NCBI GenBank assembly: GCA_023473795.1
Contig: JAMCYS010000147.1
Span: forward strand, 1 to 32,267
Source: Chloroflexota bacterium
GTDB lineage: Bacteria > Chloroflexota > UBA6077 > FW602-bin22 > JAMCYS01
Reading direction: 5' to 3'
Length of the DNA stretch: 32,267 nucleotides
The first letter of the stretch is position 1, and each line of letters begins with the position of its first letter. Of this stretch, positions 7,760 through 16,952 are shown one piece after another. A model generated the notes under the pieces. It had not been told where the DNA came from, did no database searches, and saw only the letters and a program-made list of their open reading frames with translations. The position numbers and the translations under genes were made by a program.

Positions 7760-8021
7760 GCCGCCTTCCTCCTTTCTTCGTGAGATTGGCTGTCCTCCCG
7801 AACGCAGGCGTTGCCCGTGGCCCGTCAAGACGGGCGCTGTTGCGCTCTGCCCGAGACGTGAGGGTCGACTCTGATGGTATGACTCAAGTCTGTCACCCGT
7901 GGGGCACAGAGTCATCTACCGAAGGATCGATCCAGGGGTTTAGCCGGGGGGTTTAGGGGCAAGGCCTTACCGACGGGTAGCCTGCCCTCGCCAAGGCATG
8001 GAGCCACAGGGCAAGTGAAGT

Positions 8022-10625
8022 CTAGAGAAGACGGAGCGCCTTGGCGCGGGCGACTGCCTCGGCGCGGCTGCGCGCCCCCAGCTTGCCACAGAGGTTATGG
8101 ACGTGGCTCTTGGCTGTCCCCAGGCTGATTGTCAGCTTGCTGGCGATCTGACGATTTGACAGCCCGGCCGCCAGCAATCTGAGCACTTCAAGCTCGCGCT
8201 CGCTCGGCGGCTCCAGCAGCGACGGCGTGCCGGGTGGCCGCCGGGGACTCCCGCCGCCGGCAGCCAGAATCCTGCCCACGTACTCGGGCGATATGCCGCG
8301 CAGCGCCGCCTCGTGGAGCAGCGGCGCGAGATGGCCGCCGACGTCGGCGAACGAGCGCAGGTAGCCTTCGGGCTGCGCCCTATCAAGAGCGTCGAGGAGA
8401 AACGCCAGCCCGTCGTCCGCCTTCTCGCAGGCCACGGCCTGCAGCACGCGCACGGCAATCAGCCCGTAGCCCCAGCCGGCGGCGGAGGCCATCTCGGATC
8501 GCCGGCCCAGCTCCTCGGCGGCGCCCGACTTATCGCCCCGAGCGATCAGAAGGCGGGCCCGCGTGAGGCCGAGGAAAAGGTAGAACCCGTGCGAGTCGAC
8601 GTTCTCGCCCACCATCTCTGCCATTCGCTCAGCCGAGGAGAGGTCGCCCTGCGCGAGAGCGATTTGGACGTGACAGGCCACGCAGCGAGCCCGAGTGAGC
8701 GCCGGCACGTCGTACTCTTGCGCCAGCTGGTGACATTCTTCGATGGTGGCCATGGCAGCTGGCAGGTTGCCCTCCGCCAGTCTTAGGTGAGCCTGCATTC
8801 GATAGGCGGAGACGAGGAACTCGGAGTTGCCGCCGTGACGGCTGATGGCCATGCTCTGGCTGAGGTGCCGCCCGCACTCCTCGAGGTCGTTCCACTCGTA
8901 GTGCAGTAGCGCCAAGTCCATCTGGACCAAGGCGAGGGTTGGAGAGTGACCGCCCTGGGCCGCGATCTGAGCGAGGGAGTCGGCGGCCTGGCGTAAATGC
9001 CCTCGCGAAGCCAGCGTTCTGGCCAGGAACGTCTCCGCGGTGTCGCGAGCGTAATGGTTGGCGGACTGCCGCGCGGCGGTCAGCGCCTCGCGCAGCGTGG
9101 CTTCGGCCCTTGCCAGCTGTCCCCCGTGCCAGTACGCCAGGCCCAGGTTGGCGGCGAGAATGCCGCGCGACGACGCATCGGACTCGGGCAAGAGCGACAG
9201 AGCGCGCTCGGATAGCGCCACCATCCGGGGACCGTCACCGCGTGCCCGCGCGAGGTAGGCCCGCGCGGCGGCGATGCCGCCAACTAGCCGTGAATCCTCC
9301 TCAGCCTGGCTCTCGGCGAGGTCGAGCAGCGACTCGGCTGCCTGAAGCTGGCCGACGAGCAGTAGTGGCCAGGCATAGCCTTGGCACAGCTCCGGACTGG
9401 CCTGAACGACTGCCTCTGGCAGCCGCCGAAACCAGCCGATGAGCGTGGCAACCTCGCCCCGCCGCAGCAGGGCAGGGTACGCCTTGCCTATCAGCGCCGC
9501 CGCTCGTCCCCAGTCGCGGGCGGCCAGTGCGTGGTGTACGGCCTCGGCGTCGAATCCTTTGGCGTCATACCATTCGCTCGCCCGCCGATGCAAACCCTCC
9601 AGATCGTGCTCACCCGAGGTCTGCAGGCGGTGGCGGAGCAGATCGGCGAAGAGATGGTGGAAGCGGAACCAGTGGCGCTCTTCGTCAAGCGGTACTGTGA
9701 ACAGGTTGGTCTGCTCGAGATCCCGCAGTAACCGCGCGCTGTCGTTGCGTTCGGCAATCCAGTCGCACAGTGGAGCGCAGAAGCGGTCCAGCACCGAAGT
9801 GCGCAGTAGGAAGTCTTGAACGTCCGCGACCTGGCGCTGGAGCACCTCCTCCATCAGATAGTCGAGAACGTAGCGGTGGCTACCCGCGAACGACTGCACG
9901 AAGTGATGGCGGTCCTCACAGTCGCGCAGCGAGAGGCCGGCCAGCTGGAGACCGGCGACCCAGCCTTCTGTGCGCCGGTGCAAGGTGGCGACATCGGCGG
10001 ACGACAGGTCGAGACGCATTACTCGCCGGAGAAAGTCGGCCGTCTCGGCGACGCTGAACATCAGATCGCCTTGGCGAATCTCCAGGGCCTGGTTGCTCAC
10101 CCGCAGACGCGCCAGCGGCAGGGGCGGGTCCTCACGAGAGATAACGATCAGGTGCATCTGTTCTGGCAAGTGCTCGACGAGAAAAGCCAGCTGGTGGTGG
10201 ATAGGCAGGGAGTGTATGAGGTGATAGTCGTCGAGCACCAAGACGAATGGTCTGGCCGTGCTAGCGACATCATTCAGCAGGCTCGTCGCGACCGCCTCCG
10301 GCGTAGACGGTGGCAGCGAATGGAGCGCTGCCTGGGCCGCCTGGCCGAAGGTAGCGTCGATGCCCTGCAGCGTGGCTATGAGGTAGGCCGTGAAGCGTGC
10401 CGGGTCGTTGTCGCCATCGTCCAGATTGAGCCAGGCAAACGGCAGCCGTGCGTTGCGCAGCCATTCGCTTACAAGCGTGGTCTTCCCGCAGCCGGCCCCC
10501 GCCGAGACGACTGTCAGCCGGCCCTCGCGCGAGTGAGCTAAACACGCGAACAAGCGCGGCCGCGGTACCAGCGCGGTCCGCGTTACGGGGGCCCGCATCT
10601 TGGTTTGTAGCAGCTCGCTCGTCAC
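8022..10625 (-). CDS. LuxR-family, MalT-type ATPase transcriptional regulator
   Basis: An 867-aa STAND-type regulator. The N-terminal NTPase has Walker A GAGCGKTT (residues 43-50) and a Walker B strand FVLVLDDYHLI, then a winged-helix region, a long Ala/Leu-rich helical repeat (TPR-like) central part, and a C-terminal LuxR helix-turn-helix (SERELEVLRLLAAGLSNRQIA...GTAKSHVHNLCGKLGA). Length and order match MalT, which oligomerises on ATP and an inducer before activating transcription. GTG start follows GGGGGATC. A TATAAT box lies 25-30 nt upstream on the minus strand (10655-10650). The redox cluster lies directly downstream on the same strand and is the obvious but unproven target; the promoter of the radical SAM/DUF1464 pair lies just upstream, divergent. 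Confidence 0.92.
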   Translation of the reverse strand: MTSELLQTKMRAPVTRTALVPRPRLFACLAHSREGRLTVVSAGAGCGKTTLVSEWLRNARLPFAWLNLDDGDNDPARFTAYLIATLQGIDATFGQAAQAALHSLPPSTPEAVATSLLNDVASTARPFVLVLDDYHLIHSLPIHHQLAFLVEHLPEQMHLIVISREDPPLPLARLRVSNQALEIRQGDLMFSVAETADFLRRVMRLDLSSADVATLHRRTEGWVAGLQLAGLSLRDCEDRHHFVQSFAGSHRYVLDYLMEEVLQRQVADVQDFLLRTSVLDRFCAPLCDWIAERNDSARLLRDLEQTNLFTVPLDEERHWFRFHHLFADLLRHRLQTSGEHDLEGLHRRASEWYDAKGFDAEAVHHALAARDWGRAAALIGKAYPALLRRGEVATLIGWFRRLPEAVVQASPELCQGYAWPLLLVGQLQAAESLLDLAESQAEEDSRLVGGIAAARAYLARARGDGPRMVALSERALSLLPESDASSRGILAANLGLAYWHGGQLARAEATLREALTAARQSANHYARDTAETFLARTLASRGHLRQAADSLAQIAAQGGHSPTLALVQMDLALLHYEWNDLEECGRHLSQSMAISRHGGNSEFLVSAYRMQAHLRLAEGNLPAAMATIEECHQLAQEYDVPALTRARCVACHVQIALAQGDLSSAERMAEMVGENVDSHGFYLFLGLTRARLLIARGDKSGAAEELGRRSEMASAAGWGYGLIAVRVLQAVACEKADDGLAFLLDALDRAQPEGYLRSFADVGGHLAPLLHEAALRGISPEYVGRILAAGGGSPRRPPGTPSLLEPPSERELEVLRLLAAGLSNRQIASKLTISLGTAKSHVHNLCGKLGARSRAEAVARAKALRLL

Positions 10626-10710
10626 GGCGATCCCCCGGCCACTGCCTCTATTATATTATCGCAAGGGGTGCGAGTATGGAAGAGCACGGACTGCCGCTCG
10701 TGCCTGCCGC

Positions 10711-10739
10711 TTGACCAGCGACGACGGCTAGCTTACAAT
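10711..10739 (+). promoter_or_regulatory. Sigma70-type promoter of the radical SAM/DUF1464 unit
   Basis: TTGACC at 10711-10716 and TACAAT at 10734-10739 with a 17-nt spacer, a near-consensus pair. Transcription would begin near 10746, about 80 nt before the GTG at 10827. A small stem (AGCCCA/TGGGCT, 10747-10763) sits at the very 5' end of the predicted RNA. Confidence 0.65.
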
Positions 10740-10826
10740 CACGTCAAGCCCAAGGCGTGGGCTCCTTCTTCACCAGGGTTCTTGCTATGACAGGCGCGGG
10801 CCACCCAGGCAAGACATAACCGCAGG

Positions 10827-11849
10827 GTGTCTCGTCTGTACGAGGGAGCAAGAACTTTGGAGAGGCCCCTTCTCATCGATTGGTCCTTCACTTCACGCTG
10901 CAACCTCGCCTGCCCATTCTGCCGCGGCTACGCCACGGTTGAACTGGACCGCCAGCGAACCGTCACTCTGGCGGCCGAAATAGCCGCGCTCCGTCCCGAG
11001 CGAGTAATGGTCGAGGGGGGAGAGCCGTTCCTCCGTGCCGAGCTGCCAGAGGTGGCCGAGCTCATCGCCGGGGCTGGCATCCCACTCACCATCTTCAGCA
11101 ACGGCACCGCCGTGAGGTTCGAGTGGCTTGCCCGGCTGCGGAATCTGCCAGTCGACGTCGCGGTAAGCATCGACGCCGACGACGAGTCCGTCTACCGCCA
11201 GGTGAGACCGGGCGCCGACCTGGCCACCGTTTGGCAAACCGTGCATCGCCTGCAGGAGAGCGGCAGCCTCTCCGGCATAGTAATCACTGCCTCCGCCCTG
11301 AATGTGGCCGAGGTGCTGCCCGTCCTCCAACGAGCCCGGGCGCGTGGCGCACCCGGTGCCACTGTCATACCAATCAAGCCTTGCCCGTCCTATCAGCAGC
11401 TGCGACTCACCGCGGGGCAGAAGGCCGGCTTGTACCGTCAGATCGCTTCCTACCGCGAGGACACCGGGTACCCGATCTTCGTCGACGAACCGTTCTTCGA
11501 ACCTTGCTTCGGCGGGGGCCAAGGCGACGCACAGGGATCAGTGGCAGCTGCCGGCGCCGGCTGCATCTTTGGCAGATATCTGTTCCTGGGCGCCGACGGT
11601 AGCGTTAGCCCCTGTACCTTCGCCGATTCCGTCGCTTCGGTTGCCCGCTCTCCCCTGGCCGCAGCTTGGCAGGCGATCAGCGTGGATCCGGAGATCGTTC
11701 GCGCGCGCGACCGCAGTCAGCTCGGCGGCCACTGTGGCGTTTGCCCGGACCGCGCCCGCTGCGGGGGCTGCCGGGTTGTCTCGGCGGCGGCGAGCGGGGA
11801 TTGGGGCGCGGCCGACCCGAATTGTCCCAGAAATCAAGCGGAGGAGTAG
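10827..11849 (+). CDS. Radical SAM/SPASM-domain protein
   Basis: A 340-aa radical SAM protein. WSFTSRCNLACPFCRG carries the CxxxCxxC cluster (C25, C29, C32), followed by VMVEGGEPFLR and FSNGT. The C-terminal third has the Cys pattern expected of a SPASM/twitch auxiliary-cluster domain: CIFGRYLFLGADGSVSPCTF, then HCGVCPDRARCGGCR and a last DPNC. SPASM proteins often modify peptides or mature enzymes. The GTG start has only a weak ribosome site (CGCAGG, very close); no better in-frame start was found. The DUF1464 gene starts 3 nt after the stop, so the two form one transcription unit. No precursor peptide gene is apparent beside it. Confidence 0.87.
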   Translation: MSRLYEGARTLERPLLIDWSFTSRCNLACPFCRGYATVELDRQRTVTLAAEIAALRPERVMVEGGEPFLRAELPEVAELIAGAGIPLTIFSNGTAVRFEWLARLRNLPVDVAVSIDADDESVYRQVRPGADLATVWQTVHRLQESGSLSGIVITASALNVAEVLPVLQRARARGAPGATVIPIKPCPSYQQLRLTAGQKAGLYRQIASYREDTGYPIFVDEPFFEPCFGGGQGDAQGSVAAAGAGCIFGRYLFLGADGSVSPCTFADSVASVARSPLAAAWQAISVDPEIVRARDRSQLGGHCGVCPDRARCGGCRVVSAAASGDWGAADPNCPRNQAEE

Positions 11850-11852
11850 TTA

Positions 11853-12857
11853 GTGAGGAGCCTTGGCATCGATCCAGGCACGATGAGCTTCGACTTCTGC
11901 CTGCTCGCGGAGGACGGCTCCGTGCTGGCAGAGACATCCATACCCTCGACCGAGATCATGGCTCGGCCGCTGCGACTGGTCGACGTAGTGCGAGAACTCA
12001 GAGCCGACATTGTGGTCGGCCCTTCCGGCTACGGCGTGCCGGTCTGCACCCTTAGAGCAGCGGATGAGGCGGTGCTGCAGCGCCTGCTGCCCGCTGATGA
12101 GGGGGAGGTAGCGGTGAATGAGGGCATCCGTTCGGCGCTGAGGCTGTTGCGGCAAGAGGGAGCGCCGGTGGTGTTCACTCCCGGAGTGGTTCACCTGCCC
12201 ACTGTGCCCGAGCACCGCAAGCTGAACCGCTTTGACATGGGCACTGCCGACAAGCTCGCGGTCGCGTTCCTCGCTCTAGCGGAACGGACGCGGCGCCAGC
12301 CGGGCGGTGGGCAAGCCCAGACGTTCGTCCTGCTCGAGATTGGCTTCGGCTTCACGGCGGCGGTGGCCGTAGTCGAGGGTCGGGTCGTAGACGGCATCGG
12401 GGGCAGCATGAGCTTCGGCGGCTGCCATAGTAGTGGCTTCGTCGACGCGGAGCTGGCCTACCGGCGGGGAAAGGTGCCGTATCTCGATCTCTTTCGTTAC
12501 GGTGCCGCCGAGCTGGCCGGCGAGGCTCTCGTGGAGGATTGGCCGCCAGCAGGGCCGGCAGCCTCTGTCCTGGTTGAAAGAGCCCTGCAGACTGCCTGTG
12601 CTCTGCTACCCATAGTCGGCCCGGGACAGCCCGTTGTACTATCGGGCAGGCTTGCCGACGTTGACTGGGTTAGGGGGGCCGTGGAACGGGGGCTCGCGCC
12701 GTGGGCGGCAACGGAGACGATCGTGCGCCGGGCTGGGAGAGTCAAAGCCGCGGCCGAGGGGTCGGCGCGTGTTGGCCTCGCCTTGCTGGGTGGCGCCGAG
12801 TCCGCGCTGGCGGTTGAGATGGGCCTCGTCCCGGCCGAGCGCCTGCCGGTGCTCTAG
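11853..12857 (+). CDS. DUF1464 family ASKHA-fold protein (putative acetate/butyrate-kinase-like)
   Basis: A 334-aa protein recognised from its N-terminal LGIDPGTMSFDFCLL (an actin/sugar-kinase-type phosphate-1 loop), VVGPSGYGVPV, the strongly diagnostic VVHLPTVPEHRKLNRFDMGTADKLAVA, the phosphate-2-like VLLEIGFGFTAAVAV with GIGGSMSFGG, and the adenosine-loop-like PVVLSGRLA. This is the pattern of DUF1464, known mainly from archaea and predicted to be an acetokinase-like kinase with no established substrate. GTG start follows GGAGGAG at good spacing, 3 nt after the radical SAM gene. The pairing suggests a shared pathway, for example phosphorylating the radical SAM substrate or product. Confidence 0.8.
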   Translation: MRSLGIDPGTMSFDFCLLAEDGSVLAETSIPSTEIMARPLRLVDVVRELRADIVVGPSGYGVPVCTLRAADEAVLQRLLPADEGEVAVNEGIRSALRLLRQEGAPVVFTPGVVHLPTVPEHRKLNRFDMGTADKLAVAFLALAERTRRQPGGGQAQTFVLLEIGFGFTAAVAVVEGRVVDGIGGSMSFGGCHSSGFVDAELAYRRGKVPYLDLFRYGAAELAGEALVEDWPPAGPAASVLVERALQTACALLPIVGPGQPVVLSGRLADVDWVRGAVERGLAPWAATETIVRRAGRVKAAAEGSARVGLALLGGAESALAVEMGLVPAERLPVL

Positions 12858-12875
12858 TCTTACCCGGCAGGCGCT
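12838..12875 (+). terminator. Hairpin straddling the DUF1464 stop codon
   Basis: Perfect 12-bp inverted repeat (AGCGCCTGCCGG at 12838-12849 and its complement at 12864-12875) with a 14-nt loop containing the TAG stop. There is no T-run, so termination may be weak or factor-assisted; it could also stabilise the 3' end. Confidence 0.45.
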
Positions 12876-13770
12876 CCCTGGGCTCGGCCGGCGCCTGGAG
12901 CCAGATCTCGGCGCGCGCAGAGTGAAATACGCGGTCCCCCCACCGGCCGACGTCAGCCAGTGTAGACGGGCCTCCTTCTTGAGGATCGGCCCGCCCCGCA
13001 ATGGGGCATTTGGGGAGGATCGCTTGGGCTGTTGACAGTAGGGTTCGGCGCCGCCTTCCATAGACGGCGGGTTGCCGGTCGGGGTGCCATTCTCCGTTGG
13101 CCGTCCCCGGCGCACGCTCTGCAGCGTCGAGACCACCAGCGGCGCCGACCGTTCCAAGGCACGCGCCTTACGAGCGGCGACACGTGTCGACACCGCCTCT
13201 GGCAGCACCTCCACCAGACGTACGAGCGCCAGCCTGGTTAGCGTAGCACGCGAGTCAAGACTACTGCTGGCCAGATAGCCTTGGCTTCCATTCCGGCGAG
13301 TGAGCGGGAGGCGGCAATACACTGCCTCGCGAGCGCCTGAACATAGAAGTCCTGCTCAGACAGCGCTCGCCTCTCGGCATCTGGCTCGCGCACGCCGGCG
13401 GGCCTTGCTGCCAGAGGTCGACCCTCTCGTGGCGGCCGTCGACCAGGCTGCCGCGGGCGGCACTAGCGGAGGAAGGGAAGCGGCCGCTGTTCTACCGCTC
13501 GCGTCGACTGTAGACCACGCGGCCGGATGGTTCTACGGAATCTGTTCGACGCCGGGGCACGCTACCCGGATCAGTCCACCTAGGGCCAGTCACCTGTGGG
13601 AGCCAGGGCGAAATCGTTCTCCGGTTGGAGTTTCAACCTGGTAGAATTGGCGCACTCTGGCATGGCGGCCGGCCGAACAGAAGCGCTCCGCGGCAACGTT
13701 GCCTTGATTTGGCTTGACGGCTTCTCGCCAAGTGGCCGGCGACCGCGGCGAGGCAAGAGGAGGGTATCCC
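12876..13770. other. Gap without a convincing gene
   Basis: About 900 nt. Long frames exist on both strands but show no recognisable domain. A minus-strand frame in the 13.2-13.5 kb area gives a plausible-looking ending (LSEQDFYVQALARQCIAA...) that I cannot assign; it may be a gene relic. A GGAGGG ribosome site at the right edge belongs to the next gene. Confidence 0.5.
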
Positions 13771-15036
13771 GTGACTACCAGAATAGCACTGCTCACGCCC
13801 GGTCTCTCCGCGGACAGGGGCGCCGCGGTGGCATCGCTTCTGGCTGAGAGGTTTGGCGCTGAGATCGAGATCGAGCAACTCGACGCCGAGAGCGACGAGT
13901 ACCGCGCGCAGACCGTGAAGGCGCTGGCCTCAGACCGCTTCGCGGTAATCCTTTCCTCGGTTGCCCGCATCGACCCCCACGTGCTGCCGCAGGCCAAGGC
14001 ACCGGTGATCGTCGTGTCGCTGGCCGATGCCGTAGTTGGCAGAGCCGCCGACGTGGTGGCCACCCTGCGCCGGCTGGGGCTGAACGCCTCCCTCGCCGTC
14101 TCCTGGGACGATGCCGTCGCGCGGGTAAGGGACATCCTCGGAACGCCCATCCTGGAAGGCAAGCGCGTGCTTATCTTCGCCGAGCCGTTCGACTCGGCCA
14201 CCCATCCCGCGCCCAACCTCACTTACGAGTACATCAAAGGTCGCACGGGCGTGGACGTGCAGTATCGCCCGGTGACCGAGCTCGCCAAGGCGCTGGGCGA
14301 CGTGGATGAAGCCCGGGCGCGAGCCGAGATGGAGCGCTGGCTGGCCGGCGCCAGTGAAGGCCTTGAACCCTCGTCGGCGACCGTTCTGGAGTGCAGCAAG
14401 CTCTACCTCGCGCTCAAGGATTTCGTCGAGAGGGAGAACCTGGCGGGGGTATCGCTTGACTGCGTGCGCCACACCCGCGAGGGCAAGCCCGCCCTGCCGC
14501 ATCCCTGCCTGGCCTTCTCGCGGCTGCGCGACGAGGGCGTGGCCGCACCCTGCGAAGCGGACGTGTGGTCCATGCTCTCCGAGCTGCTCCTAGAAGGGGT
14601 GGCGGGCAAGCCCGCCTTCATGGGCAACGTCGGCGAGGTGGACCTAGCCCGGGGCACGATGAGCCTTCTGCACTGCGTGGTGCCCCTGCGCCTGGTAGGC
14701 TACGGGACCCAGCCCGTCTCCTATGGGCTGCGGCACTATCACGATCTTGGCAGGGGTGTTTCTCTGGAGGTCGCCTTCCCCAGCGATACCGAGGTGACGC
14801 TGGGGCAATTCGCCAAGGACCTCCGGACCTTCAGCATCTGGCCGGGCACCATCGTGGACACGGGGTCGGGTGCCTGCCGCAGCCGGGCGACGATTCGCAT
14901 ACCTGACTCTGAGCGCTTCCTCCGCAGTCTGCCCAGCTGTCACTATGTGATGGTCTACGGTCGATATGCGTCGGAGATCGCCGGCATCCTGGCGCGTTTG
15001 AACGTTCAGACCGTGGGGCCGATGCTCTACCAGTAA
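13771..15036 (+). CDS. L-fucose/L-arabinose isomerase-like protein
   Basis: A 421-aa protein of the FucI/AraA-like sugar isomerase group. An N-terminal alpha/beta domain (TRIALLTPGLSADRG) is followed by a middle domain with a helix pattern SSATVLECSKLYLALKDFVERENLAGVSLDCV and LPHPCLAFSRLRDEGVAAPCEADVWSMLSELLLEGVAGKPAFMGNV, which holds the acidic residues that bind the catalytic metal in this fold. A C-terminal beta domain follows (YGLRHYHDLGRGVSLEVAFPSD). GTG 13771 is chosen because GGAGGG lies 8 nt upstream. It is followed by an alcohol dehydrogenase, which suggests a sugar or polyol catabolic pair. Many family members are not fucose isomerases, so the substrate is unknown. Confidence 0.75.
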   Translation: MTTRIALLTPGLSADRGAAVASLLAERFGAEIEIEQLDAESDEYRAQTVKALASDRFAVILSSVARIDPHVLPQAKAPVIVVSLADAVVGRAADVVATLRRLGLNASLAVSWDDAVARVRDILGTPILEGKRVLIFAEPFDSATHPAPNLTYEYIKGRTGVDVQYRPVTELAKALGDVDEARARAEMERWLAGASEGLEPSSATVLECSKLYLALKDFVERENLAGVSLDCVRHTREGKPALPHPCLAFSRLRDEGVAAPCEADVWSMLSELLLEGVAGKPAFMGNVGEVDLARGTMSLLHCVVPLRLVGYGTQPVSYGLRHYHDLGRGVSLEVAFPSDTEVTLGQFAKDLRTFSIWPGTIVDTGSGACRSRATIRIPDSERFLRSLPSCHYVMVYGRYASEIAGILARLNVQTVGPMLYQ

Positions 15037-15075
15037 GGCAGACTGTTTTCGCGAGCGGCCGAGATGGTCGCAGAG

Positions 15076-15103
15076 GGCCCTCACTGCGGAAAGAGTGAGG
15101 GCC
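15076..15103 (+). repeat. 10-bp hairpin between the isomerase and dehydrogenase genes
   Basis: GGCCCTCACT at 15076-15085 and its exact complement at 15094-15103 with an 8-nt loop. It lies 40 nt after one stop and 25 nt before the next start. No T-run follows; it may modulate expression between the two genes. Confidence 0.5.
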
Positions 15104-15128
15104 GGTTCAACCAATGAGGAGAGTGAGA

Positions 15129-16136
15129 ATGCGCGGCGCGGTCTTCTATGGCAAGAACGACCTGAGGGTCGAGGATATGCCGTTGCCACAACCGGTGGCG
15201 GGCGAGGTCCTCATCAAGATTCAGGTCTGCGGCGCCTGCCACACAGACCTGGCGATCCTGGAAGGCGCCTACCCAGTGCGCAGCCTGCCCATCACTATAG
15301 GGCACGAGTATGCGGGCACGGTGGTCGAGGTTGGGGAGGGCGTCAGCAGCGTGAGATCGGGCGACAACGTCACGGTGCTAGTTGCTGCCGGCTGCGGTCA
15401 CTGCTACCTGTGCCGACGGGGCTTGGAACACCTCTGCCCCAATCCAGCCCCCCGGCGTGGCGGCTATATGGAATACGCCGCCGTGCCCGAGAGGCAGGTG
15501 TACAAGCTGCCCCAGGGAGTGTCCGCGCTGGCGGGCTCAATGTCGGAACCGGTGGGCGTCTGCCTGCACGCGGTGGAGAGGGCCCGGCTGTCCCCAGGCG
15601 ATACGGTCGTGGTAATCGGGGCAGGGCCGATCGGCCTGACCGTCCTGCAAGTGGCACGCCTGGCCGGGGCAAAGACCGTCATCCTCTCCGAACCCAACGA
15701 CTACCGGCGCGAACTCGGCCGCAAACTCGGGGCAGCGTTGGTGGTCGACCCCCGTCGAGAGGGCCTGGCCGCGGCGGTTGCCGAAGCGACCGAGGGCGTG
15801 GGGGCGGACAGCGTCCTGGAGACCGTGGGCCTTGTGCCTACACTGGAGGAGTGCCCGCGTCTCGTGCGCAAGGGCGGCACGGCAGTGATCGTGGGAGTGA
15901 GCGCGCAGGAGGCCACAGCCCGTTACAATCCGTTCGACCTATTCTATCGTGAGGTGGCCATCGCGGGCACGATAGGCGTGGGGCAGCAAATGGCACGAGC
16001 CGTGAGCCTGTTGCCCGAACTGGAAATGGAGGGGCTTTTCAGTCACGGTTTCGAGTTGGCGGACGTTCGCCGGGCCATCGAGCATCGGCGCGGCGGGGAA
16101 GGACTCAAGAGCTACGTGCGGCTGAACGGTGCTTGA
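15129..16136 (+). CDS. Zinc-dependent medium-chain alcohol/polyol dehydrogenase
   Basis: A 335-aa MDR-superfamily enzyme, complete unlike the fragment at the left edge. CGACHTD (catalytic Cys), GHEYAGTV (catalytic His/Glu), the structural-zinc lobe CGHCYLCRRGLEHLC, and the NAD(P) site VVVIGAGPIGLTVLQVARLAGA are all present; an acidic residue after the next strand (LSEPN) suggests NAD. ATG 15129 is chosen because GAGGAG lies about 9 nt upstream; an ATG 15 nt earlier lacks such a site. It probably oxidises or reduces a polyol or ketose linked with the isomerase-like protein upstream. Confidence 0.88.
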   Translation: MRGAVFYGKNDLRVEDMPLPQPVAGEVLIKIQVCGACHTDLAILEGAYPVRSLPITIGHEYAGTVVEVGEGVSSVRSGDNVTVLVAAGCGHCYLCRRGLEHLCPNPAPRRGGYMEYAAVPERQVYKLPQGVSALAGSMSEPVGVCLHAVERARLSPGDTVVVIGAGPIGLTVLQVARLAGAKTVILSEPNDYRRELGRKLGAALVVDPRREGLAAAVAEATEGVGADSVLETVGLVPTLEECPRLVRKGGTAVIVGVSAQEATARYNPFDLFYREVAIAGTIGVGQQMARAVSLLPELEMEGLFSHGFELADVRRAIEHRRGGEGLKSYVRLNGA

Positions 16137-16499
16137 TCTGAGAGATCGGCACCGGAAGGGCTGGCCGGCGGGTCACCGCGAGTCGAGCAGGCTTCGTGGT
16201 TCTCTCGCATCGGCGTCTTCAGTCCCGCGACTTCCCCCCGCGGCGCCTCGTGCAAGGAGATGTTGGCACGCATTCTGCTCGCCTGGGGCGCGGCTACCGA
16301 GTGGATGTGACGGTTGGGAACGCCCCAGGGCGCGGTACCCGGGGGGGGAGCGGCCGCTATCAAGACTGAGAGAGGGGTCGCGAATGAATCTGTATGTCGC
16401 GACGCCCGCAAGATCTCGGGCGTCGCGACCCCCCATCAAGACATACACGTGAAGACATCTTGTCAACTAGGTAAACGGTCGCGTCCCGAGGAACGCTAG
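16137..16499. other. Non-coding stretch with a strong hairpin
   Basis: No gene seen. The main structure is a perfect 13-bp stem, GTCGCGACGCCCG at 16396-16408 pairing with 16417-16429 around an 8-nt loop. TGTATGTC (16391-16398) and its complement GACATACA (16440-16447) offer an alternative pairing, as does an upstream GGGGTCGCGA with TCGCGACCCC. The nested symmetry resembles the end of a small mobile repeat. Confidence 0.5.
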
Positions 16500-16688
16500 C
16501 GGTGCCTAGAATACCGGGACTACTTCGGCAACAGCGTTGTCTCGCGCCGGCGCCTGCTTCCCCAGCTGACCATCAAGGATGGGCAGGTCCTCGCGCCCCA
16601 GGCGCAGGTGCCCGTGCCCTGGCGCTTCCTTAGCCGTGGCCCGAACGCCCTAGAGGTTAGCGCTTTCCAGCCTCGACCAAACGCTTGA
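16500..16688 (+). pseudogene. Possible gene relic (C-terminal fragment, perhaps enolase superfamily)
   Basis: A 62-codon open stretch with GC-rich third positions and no start codon, directly after a stop. It reads YRDYFGNSVVSRRRLLPQL and then TIKDGQVLAPQ. The latter resembles the last strand of mandelate-racemase/enolase-type enzymes (usually followed by GPGLGVE), but the sequence diverges there. It could be an eroded tail of such a gene; the family call is weak. Confidence 0.3.
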
Positions 16689-16952
16689 TGGCACCTAAGA
16701 ACGAACGGCGCTGCGCCGGCAAGGAGGGGCGGAGATACTCCAAGGTCCGCCCGTTGGCAGGCCCAGATAGTGCGCCCCGGCGGAACCCCGCGGTTTGCCG
16801 ACGGAGCGGGCGATCTGCTCTGGCGCTCTGGCCAGGTGGCCGCTGGCGCCAGTAGCCAGGTCATTGGCAGGGGTTAGCGGGCATCAGCGCCGACCAAGTC
16901 GGGCATTGGAGTGCAGATCGAGGGAGGGTGCGCGCTGAAGGCAGCTAGGAGA

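Noticed and set aside
10747-10763. Riboswitch in the radical SAM leader
   Set aside because: Only one short stem is visible and no known aptamer consensus could be recognised.
12639-13322. Long minus-strand frame (227 codons) after DUF1464
   Set aside because: It overlaps the DUF1464 gene and its hairpin, has a composition unlike a folded protein and shows no recognisable motif.
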